Positions 1 to 7,123 of a stretch of DNA of 42,610 bases are shown piece after piece. The notes beneath the pieces were generated by a model. It did no database searches. It was not told where the DNA came from and saw nothing but the letters and a program-made list of their open reading frames with translations. The stretch covers positions 1 through 42,610 of the forward strand of contig CAIRZD010000407.1 in assembly GCA_903882965.1 (NCBI GenBank), given 5' to 3'. The number at the start of each line of letters is the position of its first letter. Position 1 is the stretch's first letter. The position numbers and the translations under genes are program-made. The stretch comes from an uncultured Bacteroidota bacterium (lineage in GTDB: Bacteria; Bacteroidota; Bacteroidia; Chitinophagales; Chitinophagaceae).

Positions 1-213
1 GGTATTATCAGAAGATATACTGTAGCTGCCCCCTATAGTAAGATCGCCGCCGAGTGCAACGGGCCCTCCTGTTTCGCTGCCCGCAAGTGTAGCATTGCCC
101 TGTACAAATACATTAAAGCCTAAGGCAGGTGTAGTAGGACTCTGTGCGCTTGTATGGAGCGCAATAAATATTAAAATGGCAAGTAAGCTTAAAAAGGGTA
201 ATTTTTTATTCAT
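1..213 (-). CDS. Secreted choice-of-anchor A-type protein (N-terminal part, truncated by window edge)
   Basis: Only the first 71 codons lie in the window; the gene continues past base 1. The ATG at 213-211 begins a typical signal peptide: basic MNKK, a hydrophobic stretch, then a likely cleavage after HTSAQ. The mature start contains LGFNVFVQGNATLAG followed by GGPVALGGDLTIGG. This resembles the opening of the choice-of-anchor A domain found in secreted, surface-anchored bacterial proteins. Such proteins in Bacteroidota often carry a C-terminal sorting domain, but that end is not visible here. The gene runs leftward, with purF ending 143 bp to its right on the same strand. A TAnnTTTG element lies 38 bp upstream. 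The family call rests on a short stretch and is moderately sure; the signal peptide and export are much surer. Confidence 0.6.
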   Translation of the reverse strand, partial: MNKKLPFLSLLAILIFIALHTSAQSPTTPALGFNVFVQGNATLAGSETGGPVALGGDLTIGGSYSISSDNT

Positions 214-250
214 AACTAATGTTTTAAGAAAACATTTTTGTCAATGCATT

Positions 251-258
251 AATATGTA
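251..258 (-). promoter_or_regulatory. Candidate -7 promoter element for the choice-of-anchor gene
   Basis: Read on the minus strand this is TACTTTTG, an exact match to the Bacteroidota -7 consensus TAnnTTTG, 38 bp upstream of the ATG at 213. I see no convincing -33 TTG at the usual spacing, so the call rests on one box. Confidence 0.35.
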
Positions 259-355
259 TGCAAAAGTAAAGAAATTCTATAGTAATATGACTATTCAGCC
301 CCACTTTCGGGGTAAGTGTATCGGCCAGCAGTATTGAATGTGGTATATTTTATAT

Positions 356-2203
356 CTAATAGCCTCTTCCTTCCTGTTTTTCCATATAATTCATAAATGC
401 ACGGTTTGCCACACGATTACCGCCTTTAGTGGGGTAATTGCCGGTAAAGTACCAGTCGCCTTGATTATGGGGGCATGCCTGGTGGAGGCCTTCGAGGGAT
501 TGGTAGATAACATCCACTTCGGCGGTAACCTCTTCATGGCGGAGCATAGATGCGATCTTTTTGCTTATTTCTTCCGGAGTAAACGAGTTATAAACGCCTT
601 TTACAAAATTTTGTTCCTGAAGCGTGCCATTGACTTCTGCTTCTTTACATTGTTTGTAAATATTGTGTAGTTTTTCGCTTTGGCCATTATCGGCAAGCAA
701 GCCAACAGCAGCCTGGAATGCGATGAAATCGCCCATACGGCTCATGTCTATTCCGTAACAATCGGGGTAGCGGATTTGTGGGGCAGATGACACAACGATA
801 ATTCGTTTTGGGCCGAGGCGGTTGAGCATTTTGATGATGCTTTCGCGCAGGGTAGTGCCACGGACGATAGAATCGTCGATGACTACAAGGGTATCTACAT
901 CTCTCTGGACAGTACCGTAAGTGATATCGTATACGTGCTGCACCATTTCATTGCGGGAGGCATCTTCGGTGATGAACGTGCGCATTTTGACATCCTTGAT
1001 GGCAATTTTTTCGATCCTTACGCGGCGGGCAATGAGCTGGCGCATTTCTTCTTCCGTCATGGTATCGCGGCGGGATAGGATGCGCTGGATCTTTATTTCC
1101 TGTAAATAGTCTTCGAGGCCTTTAATGAGGCCATAGAAAGCTATTTCGGCGGTATTTGGTATAAAAGAAACGATGGTATGCTTGAGGTGATAATCGAGCG
1201 CTTTAAGCACATCGCCGGCGAGGTTGCGCCCGAGTTCCATACGTTCGCGATAAATATCGGGGTCGCTGCCGCGGCTGAAATAAATGCGTTCAAAACTACA
1301 TGCGGTATGTTCTTTGGCAGGGAGGATCTCTACATTTTTAAATTCGCCTTCTTTGGAAACTATAATTGCATGGCCGGGTTCGAGCTTGCGTACTTGTGTT
1401 TGGGTAACATTGAATGCGGTCATTATGGCAGCACGCTCTGATGCAGCAACCACTATTTCATCATCCTGGTAATAGTAGCATGGGCGAATGCCATTTGCAT
1501 CGCGCATTACAAAGCTGTCGCCATTGCCGATGAGGCCACTGAAAACAAAGCCGCCATCGAAATGAGTTGTGGCCTGTTTCAGAATTCCTTCAATATTAAG
1601 GTTTGAAGGGTTGGTATCATCTGCGAGGCATAGGTAGTAGTGTATGGTCTCTATCATAGCGCCCAAGTCGCTTTCGCGCATGGTACCGTTTGGGTGCTGA
1701 TCGAGCATGGCAAACAACTCATCTGTATTGACGAGGTTGAAATTGCCGGCCATAGTGAGGTTGCGGGTAGGGTTGATATTAGATTTTAAAAAGGGGTGGC
1801 AAAATTCCACATTGTTTTTTCCTTGTGTGCCATAGCGTAAATGCCCGAGGAGCACCTCACCTACGAAACGCATATAGCCTTTCATAAGGCCCGGATGTTG
1901 CAGTATCTCAGGGTACATTTTTTCCATTTCGGTGACTTCCGAATTGATATTCTGGAATATCTGCGATATGGCCTGGGAGCCGCTGATACGGAGCCTGTGC
2001 ATGAACTGGTGGCCGGGCTCAGTATTTAGCTTAACTGTAGCTATACCTGCGCCGTCTTGTCCACGGTTGTGCTGTTTTTCCATCAGCAGGTATAATTTGT
2101 TCAGCGCATAAAATGCAGTGCCGTATTTAAGGTGGTAGTAGGAAAGTGGTTTGAGGAGCCTTATATATGCAAGGCCACATTCGTGCTTAATTGCGTCGGA
2201 CAT
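356..2203 (-). CDS. purF: Amidophosphoribosyltransferase (PurF), first step of purine synthesis
   Basis: This enzyme makes 5-phosphoribosylamine from PRPP and glutamine, the committed step of de novo purine synthesis in the cytoplasm. The N-terminal half is a class II glutamine amidotransferase. Cys9 in HECGLA is the probable nucleophile after removal of a short propeptide, and EKQHNRGQDGAG is the family's typical N-terminal segment. The C-terminal half is a phosphoribosyltransferase with the PRPP loop VVIDDSIVRGTT at about residues 440-451. At 615 residues it is longer than the roughly 500-residue E. coli and Bacillus enzymes, as I recall being usual for this Bacteroidota form. The ATG is 8 bp downstream of a TACCTTTG box, suggesting a very short leader. 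purC lies 1 kb away on the other strand with a LysE exporter between, so two purine genes are close but not in one operon. Confidence 0.93.
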   Translation of the reverse strand: MSDAIKHECGLAYIRLLKPLSYYHLKYGTAFYALNKLYLLMEKQHNRGQDGAGIATVKLNTEPGHQFMHRLRISGSQAISQIFQNINSEVTEMEKMYPEILQHPGLMKGYMRFVGEVLLGHLRYGTQGKNNVEFCHPFLKSNINPTRNLTMAGNFNLVNTDELFAMLDQHPNGTMRESDLGAMIETIHYYLCLADDTNPSNLNIEGILKQATTHFDGGFVFSGLIGNGDSFVMRDANGIRPCYYYQDDEIVVAASERAAIMTAFNVTQTQVRKLEPGHAIIVSKEGEFKNVEILPAKEHTACSFERIYFSRGSDPDIYRERMELGRNLAGDVLKALDYHLKHTIVSFIPNTAEIAFYGLIKGLEDYLQEIKIQRILSRRDTMTEEEMRQLIARRVRIEKIAIKDVKMRTFITEDASRNEMVQHVYDITYGTVQRDVDTLVVIDDSIVRGTTLRESIIKMLNRLGPKRIIVVSSAPQIRYPDCYGIDMSRMGDFIAFQAAVGLLADNGQSEKLHNIYKQCKEAEVNGTLQEQNFVKGVYNSFTPEEISKKIASMLRHEEVTAEVDVIYQSLEGLHQACPHNQGDWYFTGNYPTKGGNRVANRAFMNYMEKQEGRGY

Positions 2204-2210
2204 GAGGGTG

Positions 2211-2218
2211 CAAAGGTA
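2211..2218 (-). promoter_or_regulatory. Candidate -7 promoter element for purF
   Basis: Minus-strand TACCTTTG matches TAnnTTTG and is followed by CA. It lies 8 bp from the purF ATG, so transcription would begin at or within a few bases of the start codon and give a nearly leaderless mRNA. No clear -33 box was found. Confidence 0.4.
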
Positions 2219-2224
2219 AAGAAA

Positions 2225-2249
2225 AACCCCAAACCCCTAAAGGTGCTTA
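2225..2249. repeat. 25-bp intergenic hairpin repeat, copy 1
   Basis: This 25-bp segment matches the one at 2991-3015 with two mismatches. Both contain a CCCCTAAAGG core that can fold into a short GC hairpin, imperfect in this copy (AGGTG instead of AGGGG). It sits 21 bp upstream of the purF start codon, in the gap between purF and the LysE-family gene. Confidence 0.6.
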
Positions 2250-2304
2250 TGCTCATTTATGATATATTTTGCTAAATAGAGGTATAAGAAATTTCTTAAG
2301 CAAG

Positions 2305-2988
2305 TTAGTGGGAAAGGATCTGATCGATCTGGGATTTCTCTGCGGTTTTTTTGAATTGTATATTAAAAGTAGTGCTAATGAATAATGAAAAGCCTATCAG
2401 CAAGATGCATGCTGCGGAGAACTTTTGTACATATATTATCCTTCGGAGTGTGAGTATCCGCTTGATCCGGTCTGCGAGGAAGACCTTAGAGAAATCTATG
2501 CCTAAAATAATGACCAGTGCTATGCCAAACAATATAAAACGATAATAACCGGAAGTGTTAGCTGTAAGGGTTACGGCGCCGAGCCAAGTGATGAGGGCCC
2601 CGGGATTCAAAGTATTTATGAGGAAACCACTTAGCCATATTCTCATATAACGGCCGCCGGAGACTTCAATTGGTGTGGATGAGGGGCGCTTTGGCTTTAC
2701 TTTCCTGATAAGCCCGACGAGGCCCATTGCCATTAAAGCGATAGCGCCACCGAATGCGATATGTTTTTCATATGGTTTGAGATGTTCGAGCCAGGAAGCG
2801 GCACTATTAGAGAGCGTAACATAAAGTATATCGCTTACAGATACGCCCAATACAAAAGCAAGACCAGCTTTGTAGCTGTAATTGAGGCTGTATTTTATAA
2901 CCGCAAAAAGCGTGGGACCAACGGAAATAGCCATAAACAGCCCAACCAAAATCCCCTTTACTATTGCATCTATAATGTTTATATGCAT
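2305..2988 (-). CDS. LysE/RhtB-family amino-acid exporter
   Basis: This is a 227-residue inner-membrane protein of the LysE/RhtB superfamily, whose members export amino acids or related small metabolites. Hydrophobic segments appear at roughly residues 8-30, 40-62, 75-95, 120-145, 150-170 and 190-210, matching the family's five-to-six-helix layout. The N-terminal segment GLFMAISVGPTLFAVIK contains the conserved GP pair of the first helix. The substrate cannot be told from the sequence. The gene lies on the minus strand 101 bp before purF and is divergent from purC. Its ATG is 2 bp from the second copy of a 25-bp hairpin repeat, so its leader is unusual. A TATCTTTG box lies 82 bp upstream. Confidence 0.83.
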   Translation of the reverse strand: MHINIIDAIVKGILVGLFMAISVGPTLFAVIKYSLNYSYKAGLAFVLGVSVSDILYVTLSNSAASWLEHLKPYEKHIAFGGAIALMAMGLVGLIRKVKPKRPSSTPIEVSGGRYMRIWLSGFLINTLNPGALITWLGAVTLTANTSGYYRFILFGIALVIILGIDFSKVFLADRIKRILTLRRIIYVQKFSAACILLIGFSLFISTTFNIQFKKTAEKSQIDQILSH

Positions 2989-2990
2989 AA

Positions 2991-3015
2991 AACCCCCAAC
3001 CCCTAAAGGGGCTTA
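2991..3015. repeat. 25-bp intergenic hairpin repeat, copy 2
   Basis: Two mismatches separate this from 2225-2249. Here the core CCCC-TAAA-GGGG is a perfect 4-bp GC stem with a TAAA loop. It ends 2 bp before the start codon of the LysE-family gene (minus strand), so the mRNA hairpin would abut the start codon and could affect its translation. Confidence 0.6.
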
Positions 3016-3070
3016 CTTATGTTATTTAAAAATTATACCACTGCATTGTTTAAATTAAAAGCTACTCATG

Positions 3071-3078
3071 CAAAGATA
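3071..3078 (-). promoter_or_regulatory. Candidate -7 promoter element for the LysE-family gene
   Basis: Minus-strand TATCTTTG matches the TAnnTTTG consensus, 82 bp upstream of the ATG at 2988. A spaced -33 TTG is not evident. The leader it would produce includes hairpin repeat copy 2. Confidence 0.35.
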
Positions 3079-3136
3079 CTAAAGTGGTATTAGTGAAATA
3101 TTAAATTATGAAGCCATCAATGTTCTTTATATTAGC

Positions 3137-3169
3137 TTGGCCGACTTATTTAGTCGTTCCTTATATTTG
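3137..3169 (+). promoter_or_regulatory. Candidate promoter of purC
   Basis: TATATTTG at 3162-3169 is a perfect TAnnTTTG -7 element. A TTG at 3137-3139 lies 22 bp upstream, compatible with the Bacteroidota -33 box. The purC ATG is 43 bp downstream, giving a leader of about 35-40 bases with no Shine-Dalgarno motif. Confidence 0.55.
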
Positions 3170-3212
3170 CAACCTATTTTTAGCTATTAAAAAATCATAA
3201 ATAAAAATTCAT

Positions 3213-4133
3213 ATGCAATTACCCGGCCAAACAAATTTTTATAAAGGAAAAGTACGAGACGTATATACCATAGCTGATAAATACATGGTGATGATCGTTA
3301 GCGACCGTATATCGGCGTTTGATGTGGTGCTGCCGCGCCCGATACCTTATAAAGGACAGGTGCTCAACCAGATCGCTGCACAATTTCTGGATGCGACAAA
3401 GGATATTGTACCAAACTGGATGATCAGTGTGCCACTGCCCAACACGACTATAGGATATAAATGTGAAACTTACCCTGTGGAGATGGTGGTGAGGGGAAAC
3501 CTAACCGGCCATGCATGGCGTACTTATAAAAGCGGTAAGCGGGAACTATGCGGTATACATATGCCGGATGGGATGAAGGAAAATGATTTTTTCGCAAATC
3601 CGATCATCACACCGACGACGAAGGCGCACGAAGGGCATGATGAAGACATAACGCGCGAGGAGATAATAAGCAGCGGGCTGGTATCGAAAGAGGAGTACGA
3701 GCAGCTGGAAAAATATACGCTTGCATTGTTTGAGCGTGGGCGGGAAATAGCAAAGACCCGTGGACTTATATTGGTAGACACGAAGTATGAGTTTGGAAGG
3801 ATAGGCGATACTATTTACCTGATAGATGAGATACATACACCGGATTCTTCGAGGTATTTTTATATGGAGGGCTATGAGGAGCGCCAGCGGAAAGGAGAAC
3901 AGCAGCGCCAGCTATCGAAAGAGTTTGTGCGGGAATGGCTTATGGACAATGGTTTCCAGGGTAAGGACGGACAGCAGGTGCCAGAAATGACAGAAGAAGT
4001 AGTGGGGCAAATATCTGAGCGGTATATAGAACTATTTGAAGTAGTAACCGGCAAAACTTTTGTGAAACACGATGTAAACCATGCGGAGCAAGAGAAGAAA
4101 TTGATAGAGGCGATAAATCAATTGAACTTTTGA
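3213..4133 (+). CDS. purC: SAICAR synthase (PurC)
   Basis: Phosphoribosylaminoimidazole-succinocarboxamide synthase joins aspartate to CAIR using ATP in de novo purine synthesis. The N-terminus has the glycine-rich [14 protein letters not shown] segment that binds ATP phosphates. The body contains [37 protein letters not shown] and [10 protein letters not shown], all hallmark SAICAR-synthase segments in the usual order. At 306 residues it belongs to the longer form also found in fungi and many Bacteroidota, not the roughly 240-residue E. coli form. The C-terminal extension is charged and helical. The ATG follows a good promoter. It is transcribed alone and divergent from the LysE-family gene. 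Confidence 0.95.
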   Translation: MQLPGQTNFYKGKVRDVYTIADKYMVMIVSDRISAFDVVLPRPIPYKGQVLNQIAAQFLDATKDIVPNWMISVPLPNTTIGYKCETYPVEMVVRGNLTGHAWRTYKSGKRELCGIHMPDGMKENDFFANPIITPTTKAHEGHDEDITREEIISSGLVSKEEYEQLEKYTLALFERGREIAKTRGLILVDTKYEFGRIGDTIYLIDEIHTPDSSRYFYMEGYEERQRKGEQQRQLSKEFVREWLMDNGFQGKDGQQVPEMTEEVVGQISERYIELFEVVTGKTFVKHDVNHAEQEKKLIEAINQLNF

Positions 4134-4263
4134 CCGGGTTAATAGCCCCTTAGCATAGTGTTAATCTTAAGATAATACAATAGTAATCTTCGTTTTAATC
4201 AGTTGATAATTTTTCAGGATACCTTGCGCGCCGATATCGCAAACGTTTCCTAATAAATTAATC

Positions 4264-5712
4264 ATGAAAAAAACTCTTTTACTTTTTATTGCTGTATTTA
4301 TTTTCCTGGGTGCTCATGCCGGAAGTCATATCAAATGCTATTTCAACAAACCGGTTGATACTACAGTTTCTACAGGGGTAAATGCCGTTTATCTTAATAA
4401 TTGTATCGCTGATACGCTTGCTGCGTATCTAAATCGTGCAAAATATTCACTGGATATCTGCATGTATGATTTTGAAAAAACGTTCAGTTATAACATCTCC
4501 ACACTCGATACCATTTTTGCTCCAAAAGTAGCCGCAGCTATTGACAGCGCTTATGCGAGGGGACTGAAAGTGCGGTTTATATATGACTCAAGTAACGCCA
4601 ATACCGGGTTAACACTGCTGGATACAGGTATACATACCATGGGCAGTCCGCAAGGCACTAATTATACAATAATGCACAATAAGTTTGTAATTATTGATGC
4701 AGCTTCTCCAAACCCGAGTGACCCAATAGTATGGACCGGTTGCCTGAACTGGTATTATGAACAGTGGAACTGGGATTACAATAATGTTATCATCTTTCAG
4801 GACTCTACTCTTGCATCAGCATACACTGCTGAATTCAATATGATGTGGGGAGACACCGGGATCAATAAAAACTGGGCGACATCTAAATACGGGCAGTTCA
4901 AAACAGATCTTGGAATGCATACTTTTCATATTGACGGCAACCTTGTTGAGCTTTACTTCAGCCCATCAGACGGTACAGACTCGCATATTCAATCAACAAT
5001 AGAATCGGCCAATAAAGACCTGTACTTTGGTGAGTATACTTTTACTGAGACTACAGATGCCAATGATATTATAGCAAAGTTCAACAGTGGTATAAATGTA
5101 TACGGTATTGACGATAGCTATAGTAACAGCTATTATCCTACGACGCATTTTATACCAGCTCTTGGCACGCACTTTAAAGTATATACAGAATCGGCTGACA
5201 CTTTGTACCATAATAAAATGCTTATTATAGACCCTTCTGACACCTGTTCTGATCCAATGGTATTGACGGGTTCCCACAACTGGAGCAGCAGTGCAAATAC
5301 AAAAAATGACGAAAATACTGTTATCATTCATAACGATACTATTGCTAATTTGTATCTGCAATATTTTAGGGCATCCTTTAACAATATAGCAGGGAGCACT
5401 TTAACCACTCCGCCCTATAATTGCAGTACAACACAAGTACTCTCAAATGCTTCTGTTAAGGACAACATGATCGTATATCCTAACCCATCGAATGGTAATT
5501 TTTCTATCATTTATCAATTGGTATCAGAGCAAAATGTAACCATTGATATTTACAATATAACAGGACAAAAAGTGGGTGCAGTAATAAATGATGTGCCGCA
5601 GCAAGCGGGCAGGCACACTTGTAGTTACGCACTAAGCACACCGGGAATTTATTTTGCGCGCGTTATTGCCGGTAATGAATCTTTTATAAAAAAGATATTG
5701 ATAACGGAATAA
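4264..5712 (+). CDS. Secreted phospholipase D-like protein with T9SS sorting domain
   Basis: This is a 482-residue exported protein of the phospholipase D superfamily, which hydrolyses phosphodiester bonds in lipids or nucleic acids. Residues 1-19 form a signal peptide. Two HKD motifs are visible: H138-N-K140 with D145, and H316-N-K318 with D323. Each is followed by a TG-x-xNW segment, so both half-sites of the active centre look intact. Residues from about 401 form a T9SS type A sorting domain (IVYPNPSNGNFSI early, GIYFARV and KKILI at the end). This predicts transport across the outer membrane and surface attachment or release. It could be a phospholipase or an extracellular nuclease; the sequence does not decide. 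A porin-like gene follows after 96 bp. Confidence 0.87.
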   Translation: MKKTLLLFIAVFIFLGAHAGSHIKCYFNKPVDTTVSTGVNAVYLNNCIADTLAAYLNRAKYSLDICMYDFEKTFSYNISTLDTIFAPKVAAAIDSAYARGLKVRFIYDSSNANTGLTLLDTGIHTMGSPQGTNYTIMHNKFVIIDAASPNPSDPIVWTGCLNWYYEQWNWDYNNVIIFQDSTLASAYTAEFNMMWGDTGINKNWATSKYGQFKTDLGMHTFHIDGNLVELYFSPSDGTDSHIQSTIESANKDLYFGEYTFTETTDANDIIAKFNSGINVYGIDDSYSNSYYPTTHFIPALGTHFKVYTESADTLYHNKMLIIDPSDTCSDPMVLTGSHNWSSSANTKNDENTVIIHNDTIANLYLQYFRASFNNIAGSTLTTPPYNCSTTQVLSNASVKDNMIVYPNPSNGNFSIIYQLVSEQNVTIDIYNITGQKVGAVINDVPQQAGRHTCSYALSTPGIYFARVIAGNESFIKKILITE

Positions 5713-5750
5713 ACCTATTGGCAGAGGATTTTTTGGAAAGTGTATAATAT

Positions 5751-5772
5751 AGTTGACTTTTTAAACTCAACT
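5751..5772 (+). terminator. Possible hairpin after the phospholipase D-like gene
   Basis: AGTTGA (5751-5756) pairs with TCAACT (5767-5772), and after a C/C mismatch an inner TTT/AAA pair extends the stem. No long T run follows, so it may be a weak terminator or only an AT-rich palindrome in the 96-bp gap. Confidence 0.25.
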
Positions 5773-5808
5773 TTCTACCATTCATAAGTAACCATTAATT
5801 TAAAGAAA

Positions 5809-7107
5809 ATGAATTGGAAAACAATCTTTTTATTCTTAGCAATACTGGGAGTAATTACTTTTAAGATACAGGCTCAAACACAGGATTCTGCAACCACATT
5901 TAAGCCACACGGCAACCTATGGGGGCTTACTTTTGGTGATTATGCATTTAAAGGCAATGCAGACAGTGTTAACAATGGCCTTGGTCGTGGCGCTAACCAA
6001 TACAGCAAAATGCCTATCAATTCTAAATTTTTTCAGTTTCGCCGTGTATATCTTGGCTATAATTATGATATTACCCCAAGACTTTCTGCAGAGATCTTAT
6101 TAGCTGCTGAAGATGACTATTACCCGGGATCTGTTGGTAACCAAAGTGCTACCGGCGATGTTTTGGCAAACAATAAATTTGCTCCGTACTTAAAACTTGC
6201 AAATGTTCGCTGGAAAAACATTTTCAAAGGCACCGATCTCGTTATGGGCGAAATGTATACACCTGCTTTTCCATTACTTACTGAAGTGGTATGGGGATAT
6301 CGTTCTATTGAAAGAACTGTTGCTGATATGCGCGGTACCCCTTCATTTGACCAAGGCGTGTCAGTGCAGGGCCACTTTGATAAAAATGCAAATTTCGGTT
6401 ATGACCTTATGGTAGGCAATGGTGCCGGTGCAAGGGCCTCGAGTGGTATGTTTCCGTGGTATTATGGTGATGTATGGGCAAAGTTTCTTAACAAACACCT
6501 TATTATAGACCTATACCAGGACTATACAAAAATAGACTGGACAATTGCTGTAGATACTAATACAAACGCTTACCATCATGACAGGAACATGACCAAAATA
6601 TTTGTTGCTTATACTACGCCTAGATTTACAGTGGGTGTAGAGGCGTTTCAAAATACATTAATGGGCGATGTTACTGCGTATGCCATTGTTAACGGAATCA
6701 ATAAAACATATTACCGCACTACTGCCATCACCGCTTATTCAATTTATGTACGTGGCCGTATATACAAGGATGTACTTGGCTTCTTTGCCCGTTACGACAA
6801 TTATAATCCCGGCAATAAGATCAGTGAGGTAACAAGTATTCCTAAAATTATTTCTTATAACCAAGCCGTAAATAACACCACTTATGACCCTACTACAAAG
6901 GAGCAGCTCGTAACATTTGGTATAGATTATACCCCGTTTCCTAATTTGCACCTGATGCCCAATTTTTATATGAACACTTATCAAAGTACGCTACCTTCTA
7001 AATATTATTTTTTGAATCCAAATGGTAGTGGTGTATTAGGCACAGATGTAGTTTACCGGCTCACATTATACTTTGTATTTGGCAAGAAGGATGCTGTGAG
7101 CTATTAA
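5809..7107 (+). CDS. Porin-like outer-membrane beta-barrel protein
   Basis: This 432-residue protein starts with a signal peptide (hydrophobic residues about 5-20, likely cleaved after KIQAQ). The remainder alternates short amphipathic segments rich in aromatic residues with polar loops, for example FFQFRRVYLGYNYDIT, and ends YRLTLYFVFGKKDAVSY. This is characteristic of a beta-barrel whose last strand ends near the C-terminus. The layout resembles phosphate-selective porin O/P-like barrels of Bacteroidota, but substrate and exact family are not certain. The next gene starts 16 bp downstream, so the pair is probably co-transcribed. No T9SS tail is present, as expected for an integral outer-membrane protein. 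Confidence 0.7.
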   Translation: MNWKTIFLFLAILGVITFKIQAQTQDSATTFKPHGNLWGLTFGDYAFKGNADSVNNGLGRGANQYSKMPINSKFFQFRRVYLGYNYDITPRLSAEILLAAEDDYYPGSVGNQSATGDVLANNKFAPYLKLANVRWKNIFKGTDLVMGEMYTPAFPLLTEVVWGYRSIERTVADMRGTPSFDQGVSVQGHFDKNANFGYDLMVGNGAGARASSGMFPWYYGDVWAKFLNKHLIIDLYQDYTKIDWTIAVDTNTNAYHHDRNMTKIFVAYTTPRFTVGVEAFQNTLMGDVTAYAIVNGINKTYYRTTAITAYSIYVRGRIYKDVLGFFARYDNYNPGNKISEVTSIPKIISYNQAVNNTTYDPTTKEQLVTFGIDYTPFPNLHLMPNFYMNTYQSTLPSKYYFLNPNGSGVLGTDVVYRLTLYFVFGKKDAVSY

Positions 7108-7123
7108 AATATTGAAAGACAAA

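Noticed and set aside
299-312. CCCC-ACTTTC-GGGG hairpin downstream of purF
   Set aside because: Only four GC pairs with no T run on the purF strand; too weak to call a terminator.
356-670. Plus-strand frame opposite the end of purF
   Set aside because: The opposite strand encodes a clearly conserved enzyme; this frame shows no domain and is a shadow.
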